From Mycobacterium europaeum (GTDB taxonomy: Bacteria; Actinomycetota; Actinomycetes; Mycobacteriales; Mycobacteriaceae), in assembly GCF_002102155.1 (NCBI RefSeq), contig NZ_LQOU01000039.1:62001-126000 (forward strand): a stretch of 64,000 nucleotides of DNA, read 5' to 3'. The position numbers and the translations under genes were made by a program. A model generated the notes under the pieces. That model had not been told where the DNA came from. It searched no databases and was given only the letters and a program-made list of their open reading frames with translations. Shown piece after piece: positions 9,200-16,924 of the stretch; position 1 is the first letter of the stretch, and every line of letters starts with the position of its first letter.

Positions 9200-9807
9200 T
9201 CGATGCCCTTCTGTCCCTTGCGGCCCGCGTCCATCGGGTGTTTGACCTTGGTCATCTCGGTGACCAGGTCGGCGGCGTCGATCAACCGTGGCGGGGCGTC
9301 ACGCCCGGTGACCACGACGTGCTGGTGGCCGGGCCGCGCCAGCAGGACGTCCACCACCTCGTCGACGTCCACCCACCCCCACTTCAGCGGGTAGGTGAAC
9401 TCGTCGAGCACGTAGAAGTCGTGGCGCTGCTCGGCCAGCCGGTGGGAGATCTCAGTCCACCCGTCGGCCGCGGCCGCCGCGTGATCGACTTCGCTGCCCG
9501 CCTTGCGCGACCAGGACCAACCGGACCCCATCTTGTGCCATTCGACGGGCCCGCCGACGTTGTGCTGCTGGTGCAATTGGCCGAGTTGGGTGAAGGCGGT
9601 CTCCTCGCCCACCTTCCATTTCGCGCTCTTGACGAACTGGAACACCGCGACGGAAAGCCCGGCGTTCCAGGCGCGCAGCGCCATCCCGAAAGCGGCCGTC
9701 GACTTCCCCTTGCCGGGCCCGGTGTGGACAGCCAGCACGGGGGTGTTGCGCCGGGCCTTGGTGCTCAGTCCGTCGTCGGGCACCTGAAGCGGGCGGCCTT
9801 GGGGCAT
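9193..9807 (-). CDS. cobO: Cob(I)alamin adenosyltransferase CobO
   Basis: This 204-residue protein adds the adenosyl group to the corrin cobalt from ATP. The P-loop HTGPGKGKSTAA lies near residue 30, and the rest (KWKVGEE, FYVLDEFTYPL, WGWVD) is characteristic of the CobA/CobO type rather than PduO. It starts with ATG and overlaps cobB. It is the middle gene of a tight chelatase-cobO-cobB-cysG run, all cobalamin-related. Confidence 0.96.
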   Translation of the reverse strand: MPQGRPLQVPDDGLSTKARRNTPVLAVHTGPGKGKSTAAFGMALRAWNAGLSVAVFQFVKSAKWKVGEETAFTQLGQLHQQHNVGGPVEWHKMGSGWSWSRKAGSEVDHAAAAADGWTEISHRLAEQRHDFYVLDEFTYPLKWGWVDVDEVVDVLLARPGHQHVVVTGRDAPPRLIDAADLVTEMTKVKHPMDAGRKGQKGIEW

Positions 9808-9822
9808 GAGCGATCGCCTTTC

Positions 9823-11664
9823 TCAGGCCGCGTCGCGCACGGCACGGGTCAGAGAGTCCGCGTGCAACTGCTCCAGGCGCACCGCGGGCGCGCCGAGCTG
9901 GCGGGCCAGTTGCCCGGCCAGACCCAGCCGCACGTAGGACGTTTCGCAGTCGACCACCACCGCGGCGGCGCCCTCGGCCGCCAGTCGGGCGGCCGCGGCC
10001 CGGCTGCGGCCCAACGGGTCGGGCCCGGCGGTGGCTCGGCCGTCGGTGAGCACCACCACCAGGGCACGCCGGCCCCGGTCGCGCGCCTTCTCGCGGACGA
10101 TCAATTCCCGCGCGGCCAGCAGGCCCTCGGCGAGCGGGGTCTTGCCGCCGGTGTCGAACCGGGCCAGCCGCCGGCCGGCGATGTGCGCCGACGACGTCGG
10201 CGGCAGCAACAGCCGCGCCTCCTGCTGGCGGAACGTGATCACGGCGACCTTGTCGCGGCGCTGGTAAGCGTCGCGCAGCAACGACAGCGTGGCACCGCTC
10301 ACCGCGGCCATCCGGTCACGCGCCGCCATCGAGCCCGACGCGTCCACGACGAAGATGACCAGGTTGCCTTCCCGTCCCTCGCGGATCGCCCGCCGCACGT
10401 CGTCGGGCCCGGGCCGCAACGGGCCGGCCCCGGCGCGCGCGGCCGCCGACAGCAGGGTGGCGAACAGGTGCAGCCCGTGCGCACCCGCGCCGATGTCGTT
10501 GCCGTCGGCGGCCGCGATCACGCTGCCGGCGGCGTTGCGGGCCCGCGACCGCCGCCCCGGCGCGCCCGCGCCGACGCCGGGCACCGTCAGCGCCTTGGCG
10601 CGGAAGGTCTTCGACGGCGGCGCGCTGGGGCGCGGTGGCTGCGGCCTTGGCGATCTCGACGGGTTTGATTGCGCCGCAGGGTCTTCCGCGGACTGTCCGC
10701 CGCCGGGCGGCCCGGGGTCGGGGTCAGGCTCGGGTCCGCCGTCGCCGGCTTGCGCCAGCGCCTGGTCCAACTGGTCGCGGTCGATGCCGGGGTCGTCGAA
10801 CGGGTCGCGGCGGCGGCGGTGCGGCAACGCCAGCTCGGCGGCCACCCGGACGTCTTGCTCCTCGACCGACACGGCCCCGCGCCAGGCGGCGTGCGCGGCG
10901 GCGGTGCGGGCCACCACCAGGTCGGCCCGCATCCCGTCGACGTCGAACGCCGCGCACACCGCGGCGATGCGACGTAACTCGTTGTCCGGCAACATCACCT
11001 GGCCGACCAGCGCCCGCGCGTCGGCGATCCGGCGGGCCAGCCGGGCCTCGGCGTCGGCGTAGCGCTCAGCGAATGCGTCCGGGTCGGCCTCGTAGGCCAT
11101 GCGCTGGCGGACGACCTGGACCCGCACGTCGACATCGCGCGACGCGTGCACGTCGACGGTGAGACCGAACCGGTCCAGCAGTTGCGGGCGCAGTTCGCCC
11201 TCTTCGGGATTCATGGTGCCGATCAGCACGAACCGCGCCTCGTGCGAATGGGAGATGCCGTCGCGTTCGATGTGCACCCGACCCATCGCCGCGGCGTCCA
11301 GCAGCACGTCCACCAGATGGTCGTGCAGCAGGTTGACCTCGTCGACGTAGAGCACGCCACCGTGGGCGCGGGCCAGCAGCCCGGGCGAGAAGGCGTGCTC
11401 GCCGTCGCGCAGCACCCGCTGCAGGTCGAGCGAGCCGATGACGCGGTCTTCGGTTGCGCCGAGCGGCATTTCGACGAGGCCGGTCCCCGCACTGCCGTTG
11501 GCGGCGGACAGCAGCGCCGCCAGGCCGCGCACGGCCGTCGACTTGGCCGTGCCCTTCTCGCCCCGGATCAGCGCGCCGCCGATCTCCGGTCGAACCGCGC
11601 ACAACAGCAGCGCGAGGCGCAGTTGGTCGTGTCCGACGATCGCGCTGAACGGATAGGGCTTCAC
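9823..11664 (-). CDS. Fused AAA+/VWA chelatase subunit (BchI-BchD type; probable cobaltochelatase partner)
   Basis: The 613-residue protein joins an AAA+ module (Walker A GEKGTAKST near residue 37, Walker B VLYVDEVNLL) to a C-terminal von Willebrand A domain with the metal site DASGSM, linked by a Pro/Ala/Gly-rich spacer. It is annotated as magnesium chelatase in M. tuberculosis (Rv2850c). Mycobacteria make no chlorophyll, and the neighbours cobO, cobB and cysG suggest it drives cobalt insertion together with a CobN-type subunit coded elsewhere; that role is inference. The start is GTG, overlapping the stop of the upstream acetyltransferase gene. Confidence 0.88.
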   Translation of the reverse strand: MKPYPFSAIVGHDQLRLALLLCAVRPEIGGALIRGEKGTAKSTAVRGLAALLSAANGSAGTGLVEMPLGATEDRVIGSLDLQRVLRDGEHAFSPGLLARAHGGVLYVDEVNLLHDHLVDVLLDAAAMGRVHIERDGISHSHEARFVLIGTMNPEEGELRPQLLDRFGLTVDVHASRDVDVRVQVVRQRMAYEADPDAFAERYADAEARLARRIADARALVGQVMLPDNELRRIAAVCAAFDVDGMRADLVVARTAAAHAAWRGAVSVEEQDVRVAAELALPHRRRRDPFDDPGIDRDQLDQALAQAGDGGPEPDPDPGPPGGGQSAEDPAAQSNPSRSPRPQPPRPSAPPSKTFRAKALTVPGVGAGAPGRRSRARNAAGSVIAAADGNDIGAGAHGLHLFATLLSAAARAGAGPLRPGPDDVRRAIREGREGNLVIFVVDASGSMAARDRMAAVSGATLSLLRDAYQRRDKVAVITFRQQEARLLLPPTSSAHIAGRRLARFDTGGKTPLAEGLLAARELIVREKARDRGRRALVVVLTDGRATAGPDPLGRSRAAAARLAAEGAAAVVVDCETSYVRLGLAGQLARQLGAPAVRLEQLHADSLTRAVRDAA

Positions 11665-12131
11665 GGTAGCTCCGCCAGACCCGAGCCCGGCCGCAGCATC
11701 GGCACGTGCGGGATGCCGTCGTCGACGAAATCCTCACCGGCGCGCACGAAGCCGTGCTGGGCGTACATGTCGGCCAGATAGGTCTGCGCGTCGATCCGGC
11801 ACGGGTACTCGCCGACCTCGGCCAGGGCGGCGCGCAGCAGGCGGGTGGTGTGGCCCTGCCCGCGGGCGCTGCGCTTGGTGCACAGCCGGCCGATCCGGAA
11901 CGTCTTGTGTCCGCCGGCGTGCTCCTCCATCAAGCGCAGCGTGCAGATCACCTCGCCGTCGGGCGTCTCGAGCCAGAAGTGCCGCGTCTCGGCGAGCAGG
12001 TCGCGCCCGTCGAGCTCCGGGTAAGGGCAGGCCTGCTCCACCACGAACACCTCCACCCGCAACTTGAGCAGCTCGTAAAGGGTCCGCGCGCCAAGGTCTT
12101 TGGCCCAGGACCGACGCAACGCTTCACTCAT
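11661..12131 (-). CDS. GNAT-family N-acetyltransferase (ElaA-like)
   Basis: The 156-residue protein (MSEALRRSWAKDLG start) is an ElaA-type acetyltransferase: YELLKLRVEVFVVEQ, then HFWLETPDGEVICTLRL, then the acetyl-CoA loop RSARGQGHTTRLL. Length equals M. tuberculosis Rv2851c. The ATG overlaps the mqo stop (ATGA) and its own stop overlaps the chelatase start, so it is coupled on both sides. The substrate is unknown. Confidence 0.9.
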   Translation of the reverse strand: MSEALRRSWAKDLGARTLYELLKLRVEVFVVEQACPYPELDGRDLLAETRHFWLETPDGEVICTLRLMEEHAGGHKTFRIGRLCTKRSARGQGHTTRLLRAALAEVGEYPCRIDAQTYLADMYAQHGFVRAGEDFVDDGIPHVPMLRPGSGLAELP

Positions 12132-13630
12132 GACCGCACCCCCGAATCGGACCTCAACCCCAGCACCTCGGTGCTCCAGGACCACACCTCGTCGTACAGC
12201 GCCGGCTCACGGGACAGCTCGACGCCCAGCGACGGCACCATCTCTTGGAGCACGGGCAGCCAGGCGCGATAGCGGTCGGCGAAGCACCGTTGCAACACCT
12301 CCAGCATGGCCGCCACCGCGGTCGACGCTCCCGGGGACCCGCCCAGCAGCCCGGCGATGCTGCCGTCGGCGGCGGCCAGCACGGTGGTGCTGAAGTCCAG
12401 CACGCCGCCCTTGCGCCTGTCGCGCCGGATCACCTGCACGCGCTGACCGGCCACCGTCAGCTGCCAATCGGAAGCGGATGCGCTGGGCGCGAATTCGCGC
12501 AACACGTGGATGCGGTCCGGTTCGGACAGCCGCAACTGGCCGATCAGGTAGTTGACCAGTTTCAGCTGGGTCAGGCCGACCCCGAGCATGGACAGGGCGT
12601 TGTCGGGCCTGACCGAGCGGGGCAGGTCGCTGAGGCGGCCGTGCTTCAAGAACTTCGGAGACCAGCCGGCGTACGGCCCGAACACCAGCCACGGCTTGCC
12701 GTTGACGAACCGGAGGTCCAGGTGCAGGGCGCCGAGCGGCGGGGCTCCCGGTGCGGGCACCCCGTACACCTTGGCGCGGTGGCCGGCGACCAGCTGCGGG
12801 TTGTCGGTGCGCAGGAACCGGCCGCCGATGGGAAACCCGGCGAAGCCCCTGACCTCTTTGATGTCGGACTTCTGCAGCAGCGGCAGCGCGTCGCCGCCGG
12901 CGCCGACGAAGACGAATTTGGCGTTGAGCCGGTGCTTTTCGCCGGTGCGCCGATTGCGCAGCAGCAGCGTCCAGGTGCCGTCGGATTGCCGGGTCAGATC
13001 GCGGACCTCGTGGCCGAACAGCGCGGTCGCGCCGCCCCGCACGCAGAAGCCGACGAGTTGGCGGGCCAGCGCACCGAAGTCGACGTCGGTGCCGTGTGGG
13101 GCCCAGTTGAGCGCGGTCGGCTCGGAGAAGTCGCGCTTGGCGGCCATCAACGGCAGCCGGCGGGCGAACTCGCGCGGGTCGTCGATGAATTCGGTGCCGG
13201 CGAACAGCGGGTTGGCCGCCAGGGCCTGCTGCCGTCGGCGCAGGAACTCGACGCGCCGCGCGCCGCGCACGAAACTCACGTGCGGGAGCGGGTTGAGGAA
13301 GCCGGTGTCGGTCAACATCCCGTTCTCGACGGCGTACGCCCAGAATTGGCGGGTCACCTGGAACTGCTCGTTGATCCGCACCGCCTTGGTGATGTCGATC
13401 GAGCCGTCGGCGTTCTGCGGGGTGTAGTTGAGTTCGCACAGCGCGGAGTGCCCGGTGCCTGCGTTGTTCCAGGGGCTGCTGCTTTCCGCGGCGACGGCGT
13501 CCAGTCGCTCGACGACGGTCATCGACCAGTCGGGTTGCAGCCGGCGCAGCAACGCGCCCAGCGTGGCGCTCATGATGCCCGCGCCCACCAGCACGACGTC
13601 CGTCCGTGCGGTTCTGGCTAGCGACGACAC
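12128..13630 (-). CDS. mqo: Malate:quinone oxidoreductase
   Basis: Mqo is a membrane-associated FAD enzyme that oxidises malate to oxaloacetate and reduces the quinone pool. The FAD-binding GAGIMSATLGALLRRL is at the N-terminus, followed by the family motif SSPWNNAGTGHSALCELNYTP. The C-terminal SIAGLLGGSPGASTAV is also typical. The chosen GTG at 13628-13630 has a strong AAGGAG site 4-9 bases upstream and gives 500 residues, close to the 493 of M. tuberculosis. It is the first gene of the mqo-elaA-chelatase-cob run. Confidence 0.95.
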   Translation of the reverse strand: MSSLARTARTDVVLVGAGIMSATLGALLRRLQPDWSMTVVERLDAVAAESSSPWNNAGTGHSALCELNYTPQNADGSIDITKAVRINEQFQVTRQFWAYAVENGMLTDTGFLNPLPHVSFVRGARRVEFLRRRQQALAANPLFAGTEFIDDPREFARRLPLMAAKRDFSEPTALNWAPHGTDVDFGALARQLVGFCVRGGATALFGHEVRDLTRQSDGTWTLLLRNRRTGEKHRLNAKFVFVGAGGDALPLLQKSDIKEVRGFAGFPIGGRFLRTDNPQLVAGHRAKVYGVPAPGAPPLGALHLDLRFVNGKPWLVFGPYAGWSPKFLKHGRLSDLPRSVRPDNALSMLGVGLTQLKLVNYLIGQLRLSEPDRIHVLREFAPSASASDWQLTVAGQRVQVIRRDRRKGGVLDFSTTVLAAADGSIAGLLGGSPGASTAVAAMLEVLQRCFADRYRAWLPVLQEMVPSLGVELSREPALYDEVWSWSTEVLGLRSDSGVRS

Positions 13631-13741
13631 CTGCTCCTTGGTCCTTCCCTCGACTGCGCCGACACTCAGGCTATCCCGAGCCAAACCGGCCACGAACGGC
13701 GTGCGCCCCCCGGTGGCCAGCAAAACCTCTAAGCTGGCCTC

Positions 13742-14770
13742 GTGACTGGCTGGGAACCCGATGTCCTGCCCGGTTATTGGCAGCGCACCATCCCCCTGGG
13801 GCCCGACCCGGTGGGCGAAGGGGAGATCGTCGCGACGCTGGTCCGGCGCGGCGAACCCGCCGGGCCGCCCGGCGCTTCCGGCACGGACCACGCGGTGCTG
13901 GCCGTGCACGGCTACACCGACTACTTCTTCAACACGGCGCTGGCCGATCACTTCGCCGCCCGCGGTTTCGCCTTCTATGCGCTGGACCTACAGAAATGCG
14001 GCCGGTCGCGGCGCGACGGGCAGACACCGCACTTCATCACCAACCTCGACGACTATCACGCCGAACTCGAACATGCGCTGACGGTCATCCGTGAGCAGGA
14101 CCGGTCCCCCAGGGTTCTGGTGTACGGCCATTCCTCCGGTGGGCTCATCGTGTCGTTGTGGCTGGACCGGCTCCGCCGGCGCGAAGCCGGGGCCCACGCC
14201 GGCGTCGGGGGGTTGGTGCTCAACAGCCCGTTTTTGGACCTGCACGGCCCGGCGGCCCTGCGCCTGCCGGTCACCTCGGCGCTGATCGCCGGCCTGTCCC
14301 GGGTGCGCTCCAAGGGGGTGGTCCGCACCCCCACCGACGGCGGTTACGGCACCACCCTGCACCGCGACTACCACGGCGAGTTCGATTACGACCTGCAGTG
14401 GAAACCGGTGGGTGGATTCCCCATCACGCTCGGCTGGCTCAACGCGATCCGCCGCGGCCACGCCCGGTTGCACCGCGGGCTCGACGTCGGGGTGCCCAAC
14501 CTGATCCTGCGCTCGGATCACACCGTGCGGGAGACCGCCGACGCGGCGTCCATGCAATGCGGCGACGCGGTGCTCGACGTCACCCAGATCGCCAGGCGGG
14601 CCGGCTGCATCGGCAACCACAGCACCATCGCCCCGATCATCGACGCCAAACACGACGTCTTCCTGTCGTTGCCGCAGCCTCGTCGGGCGGCCTACCGCCA
14701 GCTGGACCTCTGGCTCGACGACTACCTCACCGATCGCACGGACGCCTCGCCGTCGTCGAGGAAGGGCTGA
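13742..14770 (+). CDS. Alpha/beta hydrolase (lysophospholipase-like)
   Basis: The 342-residue protein has the oxyanion segment LAVHGYTDYFF, the nucleophile elbow YGHSSGG and a C-terminal His in AKHDVFLS, giving a complete hydrolase triad. It resembles the serine aminopeptidase S33/monoglyceride lipase type and the M. tuberculosis Rv2854 product. It has no signal peptide. It starts at GTG and is followed 4 bases later by mtr, so the two probably share a transcript. In M. tuberculosis a PE_PGRS gene lies between mqo and this gene; here only 111 bases separate them. Confidence 0.85.
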   Translation: MTGWEPDVLPGYWQRTIPLGPDPVGEGEIVATLVRRGEPAGPPGASGTDHAVLAVHGYTDYFFNTALADHFAARGFAFYALDLQKCGRSRRDGQTPHFITNLDDYHAELEHALTVIREQDRSPRVLVYGHSSGGLIVSLWLDRLRRREAGAHAGVGGLVLNSPFLDLHGPAALRLPVTSALIAGLSRVRSKGVVRTPTDGGYGTTLHRDYHGEFDYDLQWKPVGGFPITLGWLNAIRRGHARLHRGLDVGVPNLILRSDHTVRETADAASMQCGDAVLDVTQIARRAGCIGNHSTIAPIIDAKHDVFLSLPQPRRAAYRQLDLWLDDYLTDRTDASPSSRKG

Positions 14771-14774
14771 CGGG

Positions 14775-16154
14775 GTGGAGACGTACGACATCGCGATCAT
14801 CGGAAGCGGTTCGGGCAACACGCTTCTCGACGATCGCTTCCTCGCCAAGCGCGCGGCGCTGTGCGAGCATGGCACGTTCGGCGGCACCTGCCTGAACGTC
14901 GGGTGCATCCCGACCAAGATGTTCGTCTACGCCGCCGAGGTCGCCACGACGATCCGCGCGGCGGGGCGCTACGGGGTCGACGCACGCATCGACCGGGTGC
15001 GCTGGGACGACATCGTCTCGCGCATCTTCGGCCGGATCGATCCGATCTCGATGAGCGGGGAAGACTACCGCCGCGCGTCACCCAACGTGGACGTGTACAG
15101 CCAGCACACCCGGTTCGGGCCGGTTCAGCCCGACGGCCGCTACCTGTTGCGCACCGACGCCGGCGACGAATTCACCGCCGAGCAGGTGGTGATCGCTGCG
15201 GGCTCGCGCCCGGTGATTCCACCCGCGATCGCCGAATGCGGCGTCACCTATCACACCAGCGACACGATCATGCGGATCCCGGAGCTGCCCGAGCATCTCG
15301 TGATCGTCGGAAGTGGCTTCGTCGCAGCCGAATTCGCCCACGTCTTCTCCGCTCTCGGCGTGCGGGTGACGCTGGTGATCCGCGGCGGCACCATGCTGCG
15401 GCACTGCGACGACGCGCTGTGCAAACGTTTCACCCGCGTCGCCGCGGCCAAATGGGAGCTGCGCACCCACCGCAACGTCGTGGGGGGCACCGACAGCGGC
15501 TCCGGTGTCTCCCTGCGCCTCGACGACGGGTCCACACTGAACGCCGACGTGCTGCTGGTCGCGACCGGCCGCATGTCCAACGCCGACCTGCTGGACGCCG
15601 AACAGGCCGGCGTCGACGTCGAGGACGGCCGGGTGCTGGTCGACGAATACCAACGGACCTCCGCCCGTGGCGTTTTCGCCCTCGGCGACGTCTCCTCGCC
15701 GTACCAGCTCAAGCACGTCGCCAACCACGAGGCCCGCGTCGTGCAACACAACCTGCACTGCGAGTGGGACGACACCGATTCGATGGTGATGACCGATCAC
15801 CGCTACGTGCCGTCGGCGGTGTTCACCGATCCTCAGGTGGCGACCGTCGGCCTGACGGAAAACCAAGCCACCGCAAAGGGGTTCGACATCTCGGTCGCGA
15901 TACACGACTACGGCGACGTGGCCTACGGCTGGGCGATGGAGGACACCACCGGGATAGTCAAGCTCATCGCCGATCGGGACACCGGCCGCCTGCTGGGCGC
16001 GCACGTCATGGGCGCCCAGGCGTCGTCGATCATCCAGCCACTGATCCAGGCGATGAGCTTCGGGCTGACCGTCCCGGAGATGGCCCGCGGCCAGTACTGG
16101 ATCCATCCGGCGCTGCCGGAGGTGGTCGAGAACGCGCTGCTGGACCTGTACTAG
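14775..16154 (+). CDS. mtr: Mycothione reductase
   Basis: This NADPH- and FAD-dependent disulfide reductase regenerates reduced mycothiol, the main actinobacterial thiol. The redox pair is Cys39/Cys44 in CLNVGC, the FAD loop is GSGSGN near residue 10, the NADPH loop is VGSGFVAAEFA, and the C-terminal catalytic His is in WIHPALPEVVEN. The 459-residue length is exact for the enzyme. It starts at GTG four bases after the hydrolase stop. A double palindromic repeat follows immediately downstream. Confidence 0.96.
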   Translation: METYDIAIIGSGSGNTLLDDRFLAKRAALCEHGTFGGTCLNVGCIPTKMFVYAAEVATTIRAAGRYGVDARIDRVRWDDIVSRIFGRIDPISMSGEDYRRASPNVDVYSQHTRFGPVQPDGRYLLRTDAGDEFTAEQVVIAAGSRPVIPPAIAECGVTYHTSDTIMRIPELPEHLVIVGSGFVAAEFAHVFSALGVRVTLVIRGGTMLRHCDDALCKRFTRVAAAKWELRTHRNVVGGTDSGSGVSLRLDDGSTLNADVLLVATGRMSNADLLDAEQAGVDVEDGRVLVDEYQRTSARGVFALGDVSSPYQLKHVANHEARVVQHNLHCEWDDTDSMVMTDHRYVPSAVFTDPQVATVGLTENQATAKGFDISVAIHDYGDVAYGWAMEDTTGIVKLIADRDTGRLLGAHVMGAQASSIIQPLIQAMSFGLTVPEMARGQYWIHPALPEVVENALLDLY

Positions 16155-16286
16155 TGGCGATCGCGAGCGCGGCGAAGCCGGGCGAAGCGGGTCGCCACCA
16201 TTGGTGAATGTGGCGATCGCGAGCGCGGCGAAGCCGGGCGCTGGGGGCACCCCCGCGGAGCTGGGGGACGGGTCGCCACCATTGGG
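16155..16286. repeat. Two tandem interspersed palindromic repeats (copies B and C)
   Basis: Two direct copies begin GTGGCGATC (16155 and 16211) and share the core GCGAGCGCGGCGAAGCCGGG (16163 and 16219). Each ends in GGGTCGCCACCATTGG (about 16189-16204 and 16270-16285). The second copy carries an extra G/C-rich segment. Arms GTGGCGATC and GGTCGCCAC pair fully if one G-U pair is allowed. They fill the gap between convergent mtr and the Fur-family gene and may end transcription from both sides. Confidence 0.75.
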
Positions 16287-16292
16287 CGAAGG

Positions 16293-16757
16293 TCAGCGCC
16301 GCTGGCACTCGGGGCACAGGCCGTGCAGCGTCAGACCCGCGGCCTCGGACAGCGCGAAGGAACTGCCCGCCATCGCGTGTTCGAGCGCCGAACTGAGCTG
16401 CCGGGCTGGCACCTCGATGATCGAGCCGCACGCGGTGCATACGGCGTGGTGGTGCGGCGCCGTGGCCATCCCGTAGGTGGTGACGCCGCCGTCGAGGGTC
16501 AGCGCGTGCAACACCCCCTGCCCGACGAGGGTGGTCACCGTCCGATAGATGGTGGCCACGTCGGGAGCGTGCGCACCGTGCGGCAGGCAGTCGCGCAGCC
16601 GCTGGTGGATCTCCGCCACCGGCAGATGCCCGTCCACCGGCTCGAGCACGGCCAGCACCTGGATCCGCGACGACATGCGCCGCAGCCCCTTGGCGCGCAA
16701 CAGATCGCCGATCCGGGCGGTGACGGAGGGATCCAATGCCGACGGCTGGGGCGTCAC
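16293..16757 (-). CDS. Fur-family metalloregulator, probable nickel sensor (Nur-like)
   Basis: The 154-residue repressor has the Fur winged helix (LRAKGLRRMSSR, then PDVATIYRTVTTLVGQGVL as recognition region) and a dimerisation domain. Cys107/Cys110 and Cys148/Cys151 form the structural zinc pairs, and HHH at 102-104 supplies metal ligands. The GTG at 16757 gives normal Fur length; the longer open frame upstream is not needed. The gene is divergent from the nickel permease gene, with a Nur-box-like repeat between them, and sits at the head of the hydrogenase locus. Nickel sensing is therefore inferred; zinc (Zur) or iron cannot be excluded from the protein alone. Confidence 0.85.
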   Translation of the reverse strand: MTPQPSALDPSVTARIGDLLRAKGLRRMSSRIQVLAVLEPVDGHLPVAEIHQRLRDCLPHGAHAPDVATIYRTVTTLVGQGVLHALTLDGGVTTYGMATAPHHHAVCTACGSIIEVPARQLSSALEHAMAGSSFALSEAAGLTLHGLCPECQRR

Positions 16758-16834
16758 CCGTTCAGTGTCGCGCCGCCGCCCGGGGCGCGCCAGTTTTCCG
16801 CCGAATTCGGCCCCTGCGCCGGCCATGGCGATTC

Positions 16835-16851
16835 CTGCAACCCACTTGCAT
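16835..16851. promoter_or_regulatory. Candidate Nur box upstream of nicT
   Basis: The sequence is cTGCAA-CCCAC-TTGCAt: a perfect 5-bp inverted repeat TGCAA/TTGCA with 5-base spacing. The published Nur box of Streptomyces coelicolor is tTGCaa-N5-ttGCAA. The site is 74 bases before the nicT start and 78 bases before the divergent Fur-family start, well placed to control both. Confidence 0.7.
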
Positions 16852-16870
16852 CTAGTTGACCGCGGCGCGC

Positions 16871-16894
16871 ACCGGCACATACATTCGTGCCGGT
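16871..16894 (+). other. Hairpin in nicT leader
   Basis: ACCGGCAC (16871-16878) and GTGCCGGT (16887-16894) form a perfect 8-bp stem with an 8-base loop. It ends about 18 bases before the GGAAGGA ribosome-binding site of nicT. It may be an operator half or a structured 5' leader. Confidence 0.45.
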
Positions 16895-16924
16895 TGCTTT
16901 CCTCCCGATGCTGGAAGGACCCCG

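Noticed and set aside
9808..9822. Cobalamin riboswitch for the cob genes
   Set aside because: Genes overlap or nearly touch throughout; there is no leader long enough, and no B12-box sequence was seen upstream of mqo or cobQ.
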